A stretch of 64,000 nt of DNA, taken from Holophagae bacterium (GTDB taxonomy: Bacteria; Acidobacteriota; Holophagae; Acanthopleuribacterales; Acanthopleuribacteraceae). Below are positions 9,633 through 17,856 of the stretch, piece after piece (position 1 is the stretch's first letter; every line of letters begins with the position of its first letter). Where the stretch lies: positions 62,001 to 126,000 of the forward strand of contig JAUIFE010000023.1 of NCBI GenBank assembly GCA_030429565.1, written 5' to 3'. The position numbers were made by a program, and so were the translations under genes. The notes under the pieces were generated by a model. It had not been told where the DNA came from, ran no database searches, and worked only from the letters and a program-made list of their open reading frames with translations.

Positions 9633-10062
9633 AAAGTTGCTTTCTCCATGTTTACAGTACGAAATCAAGCCATCCTCCTGGAGACTCCCCGACGCGGAGT
9701 GTGGATTTCCTCTCGGTTCTTTGGCGTCCCTTTTTGCCAAAAGGGGCCAAAAAAACTAAGTCGCATCAAGAAATTAAAGATGCGGAACATTTTTATGAGA
9801 CAAGTTGTCTATGAGGCGGTCCCCATTCAGGTGCCGACATTATCGGCATAGCGCATATTAGAAAAGAGTCACCCTCTCTCCTAACCGGTCCTCAACTTTT
9901 TGAGGAAACTTGGGAGAGAGTTTTGTCCAGATGCCGACCAACTCCACTCCCATGCTACCCAAGCAACCTGACTTTTTTGACACCCTCCTTTTTTGGAAAT
10001 TGGCGTGCTAGACTATCTGGCGCTGGTCTGAGGCCCAGCTTAGATTGAGGTCAGGTGGTTAA
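9633..10062. other. Intergenic stretch with nested hairpin
   Basis: No gene was seen. A compound hairpin spans 9874-9920: an outer stem CTCTCTCC / GGAGAGAG encloses an inner stem CCTCAA / TTGAGG and is followed by TTTT. A smaller hairpin GCCGA-CATTA-TCGGC lies at 9833-9847. The larger one could be a terminator or attenuator ahead of the M14 gene. The AGGTGG ribosome-binding site of that gene lies just before 10063. Confidence 0.45.
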
Positions 10063-10989
10063 ATGAGTCAGGAGCGAATTTACCCGATTGGTATGCCCGG
10101 CGAGAAGTGGGGCGAGGCCGAGCGGGCCAAGTGGCGTCAGCAGCAGTCAGTGAAGCGGTCCTATCAAGAAGAGGTATTAGGCAAGCTTGAAACCTTAAAG
10201 GCACATTTTGATATCGAGCGATATGGCGCGCTTTCCTATGACTCCGATCGCTATCCGCTCTATGTGGTTAAGTCTCGCAATTGGGATGCGACAAAACCCA
10301 CCTGTCTGATTACCGGCGGGGTGCACGGTTACGAAACCAGCGGGGTGCAGGGCGCGCTCCGTTTTTTGGAGACCAAGGCCGCTGAGTTTAGCGCCCATTT
10401 TAATCTGATCGTGGCGCCCTGTGTGAGTCCGTGGGGTTATGAGACCATAAATCGTTGGAACCCCTACGCGGTTGATCCCAACCGGTCATTCTCGCCGACT
10501 CAGCCTGCTCAGGAAGCGGGCTTATTGATGGATTATGTGGCCGGTTTGAACCTGAAGTTTACCGTGCATATTGATCTTCACGAGACGACCGATACCGATA
10601 ACTCCGAGTTCCGCCCGGCCAAGGCTGCACGCGATGCGGTTCCTCTGAAAGTGTGGCATATTCCCGACGGATTCTATACCGTTGATGACGCCGATAACCC
10701 GCAGGACGGGTTCCAAACCGCCGTGATTCAGGCGGTAAAGAAGGTGACCCATATCGCCGCCGATGAGGATGGTAAGATCATCGGTGAGCCGGTGACACAG
10801 CCAGGAGTCATTCACTATGCGTATAGCCAGCTAGGACTGTGCGGTGGGTTTACTGGAGCGACCTACACCACCACCACCGAGGTCTATCCCAACAGTCCCC
10901 AAGTAGACGGTGAGAACTGCATCCACGCACAGGTGGCTGCAGTGACCGGCGGGCTCACCTACGTGAAGGATCAGTTTCGTGCCGATTAA
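10063..10989 (+). CDS. M14-family zinc metallocarboxypeptidase-like protein
   Basis: The 308-aa protein has the M14 zinc site: His88-x2-Glu91 in GGVHGYETSG and a distal His in VHIDLHET (169-173). The substrate-binding Asn-Arg (140-141, DPNRSF) and the catalytic Glu in TTTTEVYP (about 273) are also present. The family removes C-terminal amino acids or acts as a succinyl-group or peptidoglycan-fragment hydrolase. No signal peptide is seen, so it is cytoplasmic; the length fits the intracellular M14 members. AGGTGG lies four bases before the ATG. It appears monocistronic. The substrate cannot be read from the sequence. Confidence 0.85.
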   Translation: MSQERIYPIGMPGEKWGEAERAKWRQQQSVKRSYQEEVLGKLETLKAHFDIERYGALSYDSDRYPLYVVKSRNWDATKPTCLITGGVHGYETSGVQGALRFLETKAAEFSAHFNLIVAPCVSPWGYETINRWNPYAVDPNRSFSPTQPAQEAGLLMDYVAGLNLKFTVHIDLHETTDTDNSEFRPAKAARDAVPLKVWHIPDGFYTVDDADNPQDGFQTAVIQAVKKVTHIAADEDGKIIGEPVTQPGVIHYAYSQLGLCGGFTGATYTTTTEVYPNSPQVDGENCIHAQVAAVTGGLTYVKDQFRAD

Positions 10990-11029
10990 CAAGTTCGCCT
11001 TCTTCTCAACAGCTGGTGTAGCCTTTTGG

Positions 11030-11050
11030 CCAACATCTGAGGGAAAGTTG
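11030..11050. repeat. Dispersed 21-bp repeat, copy B (inverted relative to 3772-3793)
   Basis: Starts CCAACATCTGAGGG. Identical over 21 bases to the reverse complement of 3772-3793. Lies just downstream of the M14 gene. Confidence 0.7.
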
Positions 11051-11158
11051 AGGAATAGGTTTAAACAGCAATGGCTAAAGCCTTGTTCGGCTGTGCCGAA
11101 ACCCTGAATTCCTATCAGGGATTAAGAAATTGGCTCGACCTAAGCTCTGTATTCTTTC

Positions 11159-11257
11159 ATGGATAACCCTTGGGGGATTCTAGCTTTGGTGTTTTTTTTC
11201 TTGTTTTTTTCTGTTTTACTTCTTCCCGTGGTATTTAAGAGGTATCTTGCTGACTAG
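11159..11257 (+). CDS. 32-aa single-span membrane peptide
   Basis: A short frame begins ATG GAT AAC CCT TGG and encodes a peptide with a hydrophobic span (GILALVFFLFFSVLLLPVVF) and a charged tail (KRYLAD). Its TAG stop overlaps the AGGAGG ribosome-binding site of the next gene (11256-11261), so the two are probably translated from one mRNA. No function is recognised. It lacks a strong ribosome-binding site, but the hydrophobic pattern and tight join to the next gene make it more than a chance ORF. Confidence 0.5.
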   Translation: MDNPWGILALVFFFLFFSVLLLPVVFKRYLAD

Positions 11258-11266
11258 GAGGTTTCT

Positions 11267-11476
11267 GTGGTAACTATTTACTGTAAGGACTTTGGTGATT
11301 TACGTCCGGAAAATCAAAGATTTAAAGCTCAGCTGGCTGAACAGCCGGATGTTTGTAAAGAAGGCTCTACGAAGGTTGAAGCATTGGGTAGATTACTTGT
11401 CGGTCATCCAGAGATACTAAATATAAAGATCGAATATCTTGATAGATCGAGAGCTGAAGACTCTTCCACTACCTGA
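11267..11476 (+). CDS. Small hypothetical protein, 69 aa
   Basis: The start is GTG with a perfect AGGAGG five bases upstream. The protein is soluble and slightly acidic, with a middle part (GSTKVEALGRLLVGHPEIL) that resembles the helix-loop of small HicB-like or DUF1902-like folds; this resemblance is weak. It follows a 32-aa membrane peptide gene and is closed by a strong terminator at 11522-11561, giving a compact two-gene unit. Confidence 0.65.
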   Translation: MVTIYCKDFGDLRPENQRFKAQLAEQPDVCKEGSTKVEALGRLLVGHPEILNIKIEYLDRSRAEDSSTT

Positions 11477-11521
11477 GACATTCTCTGTAAATGTCATCAT
11501 CAAATCAAGATATAAATCCCT

Positions 11522-11561
11522 GCCAGAAGCCCGACTGTTGTCAGTTGTGCTTCTGGCTTTT
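11522..11561 (+). terminator. Rho-independent terminator
   Basis: A perfect nine-base stem GCCAGAAGC / GCTTCTGGC with an 18-base loop is followed by TTTT. It ends the small two-gene unit at 11159-11476. Confidence 0.85.
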
Positions 11562-11616
11562 ACTTATGTTTAAGGCATTGACTCGAACTAAGATGACGGT
11601 AACTTCTAGTTAATAG

Positions 11617-11820
11617 TTAGTGATTCACGACTCTAGAAATAATGCGAGTTGGTTCTTTGGATCTGGTAGACCAGTGAAGCTTTATATCCTGACGACAGCT
11701 ACGACATACACCTTCCCTAATTAAACCATCGCTATTTGAGTCTGATCGGCAGATATGCCACCTAATATTTTTATGTTCGCAATTGGCCGATGGGGTTATG
11801 TTTTTCCAGAAATTAATCAT
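11617..11820 (-). CDS. Small zinc-ribbon-like protein, 67 aa
   Basis: The protein has paired Cys/His groups: CEH (14-16), WHIC (21-24) and GVCRSC (37-42). This suggests one structural zinc, as in small DNA- or RNA-binding proteins. Its ATG at 11820 lies inside the 3' end of the AbrB-like gene (8-base overlap), so the two are translationally coupled. No family is recognised. Confidence 0.5.
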   Translation of the reverse strand: MINFWKNITPSANCEHKNIRWHICRSDSNSDGLIREGVCRSCRQDIKLHWSTRSKEPTRIISRVVNH

Positions 11821-12001
11821 TGCGGAATGAAGAAATTTTCAAAATTGGGCTAACCGAGCTTTTTACAGGTGTTATTATGATTTGGCCTTGCGGGCTACTT
11901 TCGATTTGGAAAACATCGCCGACCTTTAATTCCGACCTACACTCTGGAGGTATAGTGAATCGAAAACCCTTTCCCAGTATTTTATAGCTTTTGTAGCTCA
12001 T
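11813..12001 (-). CDS. AbrB/SpoVT-like swapped-hairpin DNA-binding protein
   Basis: The 62-aa protein follows the AbrB N-domain pattern: KILGKGFRFTIPPECR, then SELKVGDVFQIE, then a final strand IIITPVK. Such proteins are dimeric transcription factors or antitoxins. The overlapping downstream gene makes a toxin-antitoxin-like or regulator pair possible, although the partner looks like a zinc ribbon rather than a known toxin. The upstream bases are T-rich with no clear AGGAG. Confidence 0.7.
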   Translation of the reverse strand: MSYKSYKILGKGFRFTIPPECRSELKVGDVFQIESSPQGQIIITPVKSSVSPILKISSFRND

Positions 12002-12155
12002 GAAAACAAATAGATATATGAAATGTCCGATCTTTTATGCTTCAATAATACAGCTCTTTTGGTTTTAAGTCAAATTGGTTGAATGGTTTCAGCTTGACAT
12101 CAAAAGATTTATATTTCTAATTAGTAGAAACGTAACTATTGGAAATAAGCTGGCC

Positions 12156-13121
12156 TCAAAAGAAGCCTCTTGTTATTTTGATCAAAGCAACTGACAGCTT
12201 CGACAATGCACCTAGTATAGCTGCTGCCAAAATAAGCGGTCTTGGTGATTTTTCTCTAGAATAATACTTCAAGACACCGACCGCTTTTTCGCTTAGATTG
12301 TTGAAAACCTTCAGATTCAAAGATGTGATGGAAAAGAGATAGAAAATGATTGATGTGAAATAAGTGGAGCCTCCAAACAAAAGAACAAACTGCCCAATAG
12401 CAACGCCTTTGTTTGATGCAATCGCGCCATGATTTAACCACTCCAAAAAAATAAGCAAAGGAAGTAAAGCAATATCTCCGATGCTATTCACATAGTCTGG
12501 AAACGGTATTGCAATATTGCCGCTAAATAAATTGAACACATTCACAAACAAAGCAAATCCCAATCCCCACAACAACGTAGTGAAGACATAATCAATCAAT
12601 GTCAGAGCAATTGTTCTAATTGCACTTGCTTTTACTGCATAAGATAAAACCCATCTGGTTTCCAATAAAGAAAAGTAATCAACGATTAGGTTGACAAATA
12701 TCACCAAAAACACAACAAACACTGGATGTATACCAGACCGCGCCCCTATCTCTTTTGCTGTCAGCTGGATATAATACAGTATGTTATGGGAGCCAATTCC
12801 GGATAAGTCAACAATATTAACGATCGTGCCCATGAAAAACATTGCAAGAATTGAGCATATTATGGATCTAAATGCACACTTTAAAGAAAAATGCCTAACA
12901 CCGTAAACGGCATTAAATATTTCTGTTATCTTTTTCGGCAATAGACCAATTATTTTCGATGTCGGTAATTCCTCAAGAGATCTCCACCATTTAATACAAA
13001 TATCAAACACAAAATTCATATCTTTCCTGAGGCCAAGATAGGAGAAATCAAGCAAAACTATAAATGGGCAAATACCATAAAATATTAGATCCGATAATGC
13101 TTCTATTTTCTTAATATCCAT
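12156..13121 (-). CDS. Polytopic membrane protein, 321 aa
   Basis: I count roughly six to seven hydrophobic segments, at about residues 10-28, 86-108, 125-150, 170-200, 210-230, 245-270 and near the C-terminus. No transporter or enzyme signature was recognised. AGAGGCG lies about seven bases before the ATG at 13121. The codons are more AT-rich than those of the genes to its right, which suggests acquisition. The function is unknown. Confidence 0.7.
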   Translation of the reverse strand: MDIKKIEALSDLIFYGICPFIVLLDFSYLGLRKDMNFVFDICIKWWRSLEELPTSKIIGLLPKKITEIFNAVYGVRHFSLKCAFRSIICSILAMFFMGTIVNIVDLSGIGSHNILYYIQLTAKEIGARSGIHPVFVVFLVIFVNLIVDYFSLLETRWVLSYAVKASAIRTIALTLIDYVFTTLLWGLGFALFVNVFNLFSGNIAIPFPDYVNSIGDIALLPLLIFLEWLNHGAIASNKGVAIGQFVLLFGGSTYFTSIIFYLFSITSLNLKVFNNLSEKAVGVLKYYSREKSPRPLILAAAILGALSKLSVALIKITRGFF

Positions 13122-13175
13122 TAAATCGCCTCTATGAATATCTCGCTGTCTTTTCGGCTATGTTGACTGGAATCA

Positions 13176-13410
13176 TTAGGGTATGAGAGTAACTTTGAAG
13201 ATCAAAAACGCCAAAGTTCCTTCGAGGGACCAAGGATTTCCCCAAGTTCCAAGTTCTTCATACTTCATGCGGCTCGCCAGCGGGATCGGGGTACCGGTTT
13301 CGATGACGGCCTGGTGCCCCCCCCCCAATTTTTTCATAAGGATTGGAGGAATCCGACATGTGGCCGCCGTTGGGTCAACCCGATCTAATGCATCCAAAAG
13401 TGCCAATTAA
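13176..13410. other. Stretch open on both strands, probably non-coding repeat-like DNA
   Basis: Both strands carry 75-76 codon frames with no ribosome-binding site, and the sequence includes a run of ten C. The composition and the opposite open frames suggest a dispersed intergenic element rather than a gene. I cannot test its copy number here. Confidence 0.35.
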
Positions 13411-13414
13411 ACAA

Positions 13415-13741
13415 TTAGACCATTGATGCTTTGTTCCACGCTGTTCGGCCCTTATTATTGACTGTAATACTTAGCCGAAAACGTTCCCCCTCAAGGTTTT
13501 CCTTTGAAGAAAAATCCAAACTCTGATCTTTTGGGCTATATTTTTCTTCATCTCTTGTCCTGAAAGCAGAAAGGATATACTTTTCCCCACTTACAAAAGT
13601 AAAGAAGCATTGCACGTTGACAGACTTACCCCATACACGGAAATCAAGCACTCCCTCATAATCTCCCGCTGGAACCTTCCAATTATAATCCCGAGGTTCT
13701 TTTCCCATTTCAAGTGCTTTATTGAAACTGAGTGGACCCAC
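13415..13741 (-). CDS. Small hypothetical protein, 108 aa
   Basis: The GTG start at 13741 has AGGGGGG about nine bases upstream. The protein alternates short strands and ends in a Thr/Trp-containing tail; the middle (GDYEGVLDFRVWGKSVNVQCFFTF written in part: DFRVWGKSVNVQ) looks like a beta sandwich. No family is recognised. The function is unknown. Confidence 0.5.
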   Translation of the reverse strand: MGPLSFNKALEMGKEPRDYNWKVPAGDYEGVLDFRVWGKSVNVQCFFTFVSGEKYILSAFRTRDEEKYSPKDQSLDFSSKENLEGERFRLSITVNNKGRTAWNKASMV

Positions 13742-14056
13742 TTTTCGCCCCCCCCTAAAGAAAGTTTATCCTATTGTATCAATTATCTTTCATAACACAA
13801 ATCCGTTTGCTGGCTTCAACAACACCCAGCCTCCATGTTTAGCTCGCTAATCAAACCCCAACTTCTCGGCAAGAGTTGGTTCAGGATTCTTTGCCGCCGG
13901 AGAAGCAGGTGGCGCGGCTGATTGTCGGTTTAGATCGGTTCTTCGATTCTACCAGTTTGCCACCTGCTGTTTGTGGTTTTTTGCCATTCCTTGCTGTAAT
14001 TCTGTAGTTATCTTTTGTTAGTTACCGGTGTATGGCAATTTGGATCTGTTTCAACC
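13742..14056. other. Intergenic stretch with long inverted repeat
   Basis: No gene was seen. A perfect ten-base inverted repeat AGCAGGTGGC (13904-13913) / GCCACCTGCT (13959-13968) has a 45-base spacer and is followed shortly by TTTTTT. It lies beside the first gene of the mobile-element arm, so it could be that element's end or a terminator. A smaller inverted repeat CCAACT / AGTTGG lies at 13859-13880. Confidence 0.4.
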
Positions 14057-14980
14057 TCAAACGGACCCTGATTGGCGTTCTTCGCTCTTGTGCTCATCGG
14101 CTGCGGCTAGTTCTGATTGGAGGTCGGCTACCAGAATGCCCAGTTCCTCGCTTCGTTCCTCAAGCCAGCCAATCTGGTCCTTGGTGAAGGCTGCTGCAGA
14201 CTCATTGTCCAAATCATTAGGATTGATGGCAAAGAAACTTAACAGTGCAATCACCGCGTGGTCTGAGTCGGCGTCATGGAGGATTGAGTTCACAAAATTG
14301 TCGCCCTCAAATATCGCTTCTTCATCCCAGCTCTGATCGAAAAGCCGGTAAGCCAGCCGTGATCGGCCATTCCGGGTTTGGTTGGTATCGAATAGTTCGA
14401 GCTTCCAGTCACCGCATTCCCAGGTGCGCAGGTGATCGAAGTCCTCGAAATCGATCTGTTTCATCTCAAATTCCTGACACACGAACACCTTCATGACCAG
14501 GTCGTGTATGTGCCAGACCTCAGCATCAATTCCATCGCAGTTGCGGTACTCGTAAACCTCGTAGCCCTCATCGTTGCGAATGCTTTCCGGCGCGAAATGA
14601 CGGAACGGGTCTGATTCGCTGACCTGGTCAAAGTTGAAATTGTGACCTTCCAGGAAGGCGGCCAGGTCCTCCAATGATTTGCAGGCTCTTTGCTCCGATT
14701 CCAGGTGAAGGACCGAAGAGGAGGCGTTTTCGATGTCCCAATGCAAATTCTCGCAGGAAAGGGTATCGGGGATGAGGCCATCCTCATGGCTCATGATTAG
14801 ACTTACTCGGTCATCAACACTCAGGCCTATCACGTTGGTCACGTCGCAGTACTCACACCGCACGTACTCGATCAGGTCATCAAGGGTGGCGCCGTCTTCC
14901 TTATCGTAAATGGCGTTTTCCATCATTCTGGAGGCCTGCGCCTCAATGGTTTGTTCGACTTCATATGAAAAGTTACTCAT
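14057..14980 (-). CDS. Acidic hypothetical protein of the mobile element, 307 aa
   Basis: I choose the ATG at 14980 over the one at 15010 because a T/C tract (complement of 14993-15004) then sits twelve bases upstream, as for the other genes of this arm. The protein is strongly acidic (many Asp/Glu). It has a possible zinc pair RCEYCD near residue 42 and a C-terminal coiled segment (about 275-305). No domain is recognised. It lies between the element's left edge and its recombinases, a common place for accessory genes. Confidence 0.7.
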   Translation of the reverse strand: MSNFSYEVEQTIEAQASRMMENAIYDKEDGATLDDLIEYVRCEYCDVTNVIGLSVDDRVSLIMSHEDGLIPDTLSCENLHWDIENASSSVLHLESEQRACKSLEDLAAFLEGHNFNFDQVSESDPFRHFAPESIRNDEGYEVYEYRNCDGIDAEVWHIHDLVMKVFVCQEFEMKQIDFEDFDHLRTWECGDWKLELFDTNQTRNGRSRLAYRLFDQSWDEEAIFEGDNFVNSILHDADSDHAVIALLSFFAINPNDLDNESAAAFTKDQIGWLEERSEELGILVADLQSELAAADEHKSEERQSGSV

Positions 14981-15037
14981 AGGGTTGGTAGTAAAAGAAA
15001 AAAGTGGCATTGCTGCCTGCCGGTGGTGGTCGCTTTG

Positions 15038-15661
15038 CTACAGCACGAGGTTCATGTAAATACCGGCGATTTCCTTGTCCTGAATGCACAGATAGGACAG
15101 GGTTTGTCTTTGATTGGAATGACCATAGGCAGCCATTAAAAGTGGGATCGGCGTGTCGCGCTCAGTGCGCTGCCAGTATCCCCAGGTTTTACGCAAGGTA
15201 TGGCTGGCGTAGTTCCCGGCCAATCCCGCGCCACGGCACCAAGATTTCACCATGTTCGATACCGTGCTGACTTTCAGGGGGCTTCCTGTACGTTCACTTT
15301 GAAACAGCCATTCGTGATCGGCGGGGCGTTGTTTTTGAAAAAAGTTGGCGAGGGCTTCGGTTACGGCCTGGTTGATGGTGACGCGCCGGTAGGTTTTCGT
15401 TTTGCTGAGTTTGATCTCAAGGTCGTCACCCGGTTTCAATGAGCGGACTTGTCCGGCCTTGATCGAAAGCAGCTCGTTTGCGCGAAAAGCCGTGTTGATC
15501 CCCAGCGTAAATAGCAGGAGGTCGCGTGGGCTGCCGCATAAATTGGTTTTGATGGTTTCGATGGCGTTTCGCTCCCGAATCGGCTCGACCTTGATGGAAG
15601 AACCTTTTTTGGGATGGTTTGGGTTCCGGCAAATGTTTTTCGTCTTAGCAGAATGTGTCAT
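15038..15661 (-). CDS. Short tyrosine recombinase (catalytic domain only)
   Basis: At 207 aa this is much shorter than a full integrase (about 300-400). The catalytic domain is complete: Arg in FRANELLSI (about 60), Lys in the beta hairpin KLSKTKTYRR, the HTLRKTWG box (about 154-161), His in YGHSN (about 180), and a Tyr in LSYLCI. The N-terminal core-binding domain is missing. Such orphan catalytic recombinases resolve dimers or invert DNA in plasmids and integrative elements. T-rich DNA without an AGGAG precedes the ATG. It lies downstream of the serine recombinase in the same direction. Confidence 0.85.
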   Translation of the reverse strand: MTHSAKTKNICRNPNHPKKGSSIKVEPIRERNAIETIKTNLCGSPRDLLLFTLGINTAFRANELLSIKAGQVRSLKPGDDLEIKLSKTKTYRRVTINQAVTEALANFFQKQRPADHEWLFQSERTGSPLKVSTVSNMVKSWCRGAGLAGNYASHTLRKTWGYWQRTERDTPIPLLMAAYGHSNQRQTLSYLCIQDKEIAGIYMNLVL

Positions 15662-15780
15662 GGTGTTTTAAAAAAATCAAAAATTGGACTATTTTTTTAT
15701 ATTTCGGTACCATTTTGATCGTCAAAGCCGCCCAAAATACTCTTGTCCGATAGTCTAAGTTTGAGGTTCAGGAGAATGCT

Positions 15781-15854
15781 CTGTTTTTGACCAAAAACAG
15801 AAAAAACCCGTGCATCAAAAAATGAATTGACACATCTTGCAACTTGTCAAGTTG
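15781..15854. repeat. Two palindromes between the recombinase genes
   Basis: CTGTTTTTG-AC-CAAAAACAG is perfect at 15781-15800. CAACTTG-T-CAAGTTG is perfect at 15840-15854 and overlaps the serine recombinase stop. They could be regulator or recombinase sites; neither has a T-run on the coding side. Confidence 0.5.
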
Positions 15855-17580
15855 TCGAAATGACGCTTAATGACTGGGCAGGATTGATGAAGAGGTGGTG
15901 CCGAAAGTGGGTTCTAATCTCGTACAGTAGGGTCCACCATACTGTACGATCAGGGTACAAAACAGGCGAATTGCCAGTTTTTAACTGGCTGTTCTTCGGT
16001 TCAGAAGAGATTTTTTGGGGGGTCATAGCATAAGCCAGTTTGGGCAAGTAGGAATACGGTTCCTTCAGCTCGAACTGTACCTTTCCGTGGTTCAGATGGG
16101 CTTTCCCCAAACCATGAATAATCGCCTTCTTTGTGGTGTGGTCACCGTCAAGGAAAACTTGCTTCAACTGGGAAGCAAAATCAAAAAACTCACGGCAGTT
16201 TTCCATCCAAGAGGCGTCATTCATTTCGAGATCCAAAATGGCTTTTTCAAGGTCAGCGACTTCCTTTTTGATCAGCTTTCGCTGATCCCGGTAATCATCT
16301 TCATCAAGCAACGATCCATCCTCATTTCCTGGTGAGATCTTCAGCTGGAACAAGTTGTGAAGCTTTTGCTGTTCCTTTTTCAGGTTCTTTTGTAAGGCTT
16401 CTTTTTGCAACTTTGCCTGGGCCAGTGCATCGCCCTCGCGTAGCTCAAAGGCTTCAAGAGCGCAGTTAAGTACAGCTGAAGGCAAGGTCAGTTCCTCCAA
16501 ATAAACGGCGACCTGCTCTTCGAGCCATTCTTCACGATAATATTTCCGCTGGTCGCAAGGCGCCCCAAACCGAGCTTTCCACCGGGAGCAATGGTAATAC
16601 TTATGCCCCTTTTGGATTTGGCCACTGATGGCACTGCCGCACTCCCCGCAGGTCATGGTCCCCGTAAACTGGTAGGTATGAATTTCCTTTTTACTGAACC
16701 CTCGGTCCTTCAACGCTTTTTGTACAGCCGTAAACACATCTTTTGAGATCAAGGGTTCATGTTGAATCAGATCAGAGTGAAGCTCCCCCCGGTACCAGAA
16801 ACAGCCGGTATAAAACGGGTTTCGAAGGATGTTTCCCAAGGAAGATTTGGTCAGCGCGCCGCCCCTCCTCGGCGCACGGAGTCCGAGACGGTTCGCCAAA
16901 ACCAAGAGATCGGTCAGGCCATGCCTTCCAGTAGCGGCCTCAGCAAACAACTGCACCATGAGTGGCCCACAAACCGGATCAATTTCAATACGTTTTAACG
17001 GCCGCCCGAGCTCTTCAAGCATAACCTGCTTCTTTGAATCGAACCGCTTCCCAGAAATTCTTCCTGTCTCGTCGATGTTCAAGTACCCCATCGGTACGCG
17101 AGCGGGATACTGGCCCTTGGCAGCCGCTGTTTTCATGTTTTCCTGAATCGTTTTTGAACTATCGTCAGACGACTTTTTGGAGAAGGCGAGCTCAATCTGC
17201 AAAATGAATTTATCCTCGGCAGTATTGAGGTAGGTCCGCTGGGGAGTCACGATCGATTTCAAGACCCCTTCATCAAACAGAAAAATGATCTGCCCTGCAT
17301 CCACCGGGTTTCTGGCGATTCGGTTCAAGTGCCAGACCAAAATTCCATCAGCTTTGCCCTGCCTGAGTAGCTGAAGCATTTGATTAAAAATAGGCCGACC
17401 GGGTTTGTACGCGCTCATGTTTTCCTGAAAATGCTCGACCACCTTGTATTTGCGGTCTTGAGCCAGTTCAGACAAAGCCTTGTGCTGGGATTCCAGTGAG
17501 AGCATGCCTTTTTCTTCCGATCTTTCCTCGCTTGTGCGTGGCTTTACGGATTTGCGGGCATATTCGATAAGTGCATTCAT
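15847..17580 (-). CDS. Large serine recombinase
   Basis: I choose the ATG at 17580 (577 aa): it begins MNALIEYARKS, giving the catalytic Ser at position 11, and a T/C tract lies three bases upstream. The longer frame from 17703 only adds unrelated sequence. Domains in order: resolvase catalytic domain (about 1-165, with Arg residues in GILVWHLNRIARN), the recombinase domain (about 180-300), a zinc ribbon (CGECGS and CDQ, about 320-370), and a coiled coil (about 400-470). Such enzymes integrate or excise mobile elements at att sites without host factors. A perfect ten-base inverted repeat lies within its 3' end at 15920-15949. Confidence 0.9.
   Translation of the reverse strand: MNALIEYARKSVKPRTSEERSEEKGMLSLESQHKALSELAQDRKYKVVEHFQENMSAYKPGRPIFNQMLQLLRQGKADGILVWHLNRIARNPVDAGQIIFLFDEGVLKSIVTPQRTYLNTAEDKFILQIELAFSKKSSDDSSKTIQENMKTAAAKGQYPARVPMGYLNIDETGRISGKRFDSKKQVMLEELGRPLKRIEIDPVCGPLMVQLFAEAATGRHGLTDLLVLANRLGLRAPRRGGALTKSSLGNILRNPFYTGCFWYRGELHSDLIQHEPLISKDVFTAVQKALKDRGFSKKEIHTYQFTGTMTCGECGSAISGQIQKGHKYYHCSRWKARFGAPCDQRKYYREEWLEEQVAVYLEELTLPSAVLNCALEAFELREGDALAQAKLQKEALQKNLKKEQQKLHNLFQLKISPGNEDGSLLDEDDYRDQRKLIKKEVADLEKAILDLEMNDASWMENCREFFDFASQLKQVFLDGDHTTKKAIIHGLGKAHLNHGKVQFELKEPYSYLPKLAYAMTPQKISSEPKNSQLKTGNSPVLYPDRTVWWTLLYEIRTHFRHHLFINPAQSLSVISTT
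15920..15949. repeat. Perfect 10-bp inverted repeat inside the recombinase 3' end
   Basis: TCGTACAGTA and TACTGTACGA are separated by ten bases. A dimer-sized palindrome in the last 35 codons of the recombinase fits a recombinase or regulator binding site, or an attachment site abutting the gene. Confidence 0.6.
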
Positions 17581-17626
17581 GGGAAAAAGAAAAGAGCGGA
17601 AAACGATCACATCTTGCTCCTGCTGG

Positions 17627-17806
17627 CTATTTTGAGCAAGTTTTTCTCGCAGCCGAAGGGGATGATGGTTTGGCCTTGTGCATGATTTCCAAGATCTCCA
17701 CAAGGCTGTCGAGGTAAAGACCTGCCTGCTGTTCTGAGATTGGATTCCCGGTACAGCGTAACCATTCAGATTGAAACCGGCGACAAATTTTGAGGGGGAC
17801 GTTCAT
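17627..17806 (-). CDS. Small hypothetical protein next to the serine recombinase, 59 aa
   Basis: I choose the ATG at 17806, where the upstream DNA is pyrimidine-rich (TTTCTTTTTT and TTTCTCCCTC), rather than 17860. The sequence has the pattern EWLRCTG-ISEQQA-YLDSLVEILEIM. From memory this resembles short proteins encoded directly upstream of large serine recombinases in integrative elements. It may assist or control the recombinase. The two genes are 46 bases apart in the same direction. Confidence 0.6.
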   Translation of the reverse strand: MNVPLKICRRFQSEWLRCTGNPISEQQAGLYLDSLVEILEIMHKAKPSSPSAARKTCSK

Positions 17807-17856
17807 AAGAATGAGGGAGAAACACCAAAAAAGAAACAAAGTCGGCGAAGCCGGTA

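Noticed and set aside
13176-13410. A 75-76 aa gene on either strand
   Set aside because: Both strands are open, neither has a ribosome-binding site, and a ten-C run interrupts normal coding composition.
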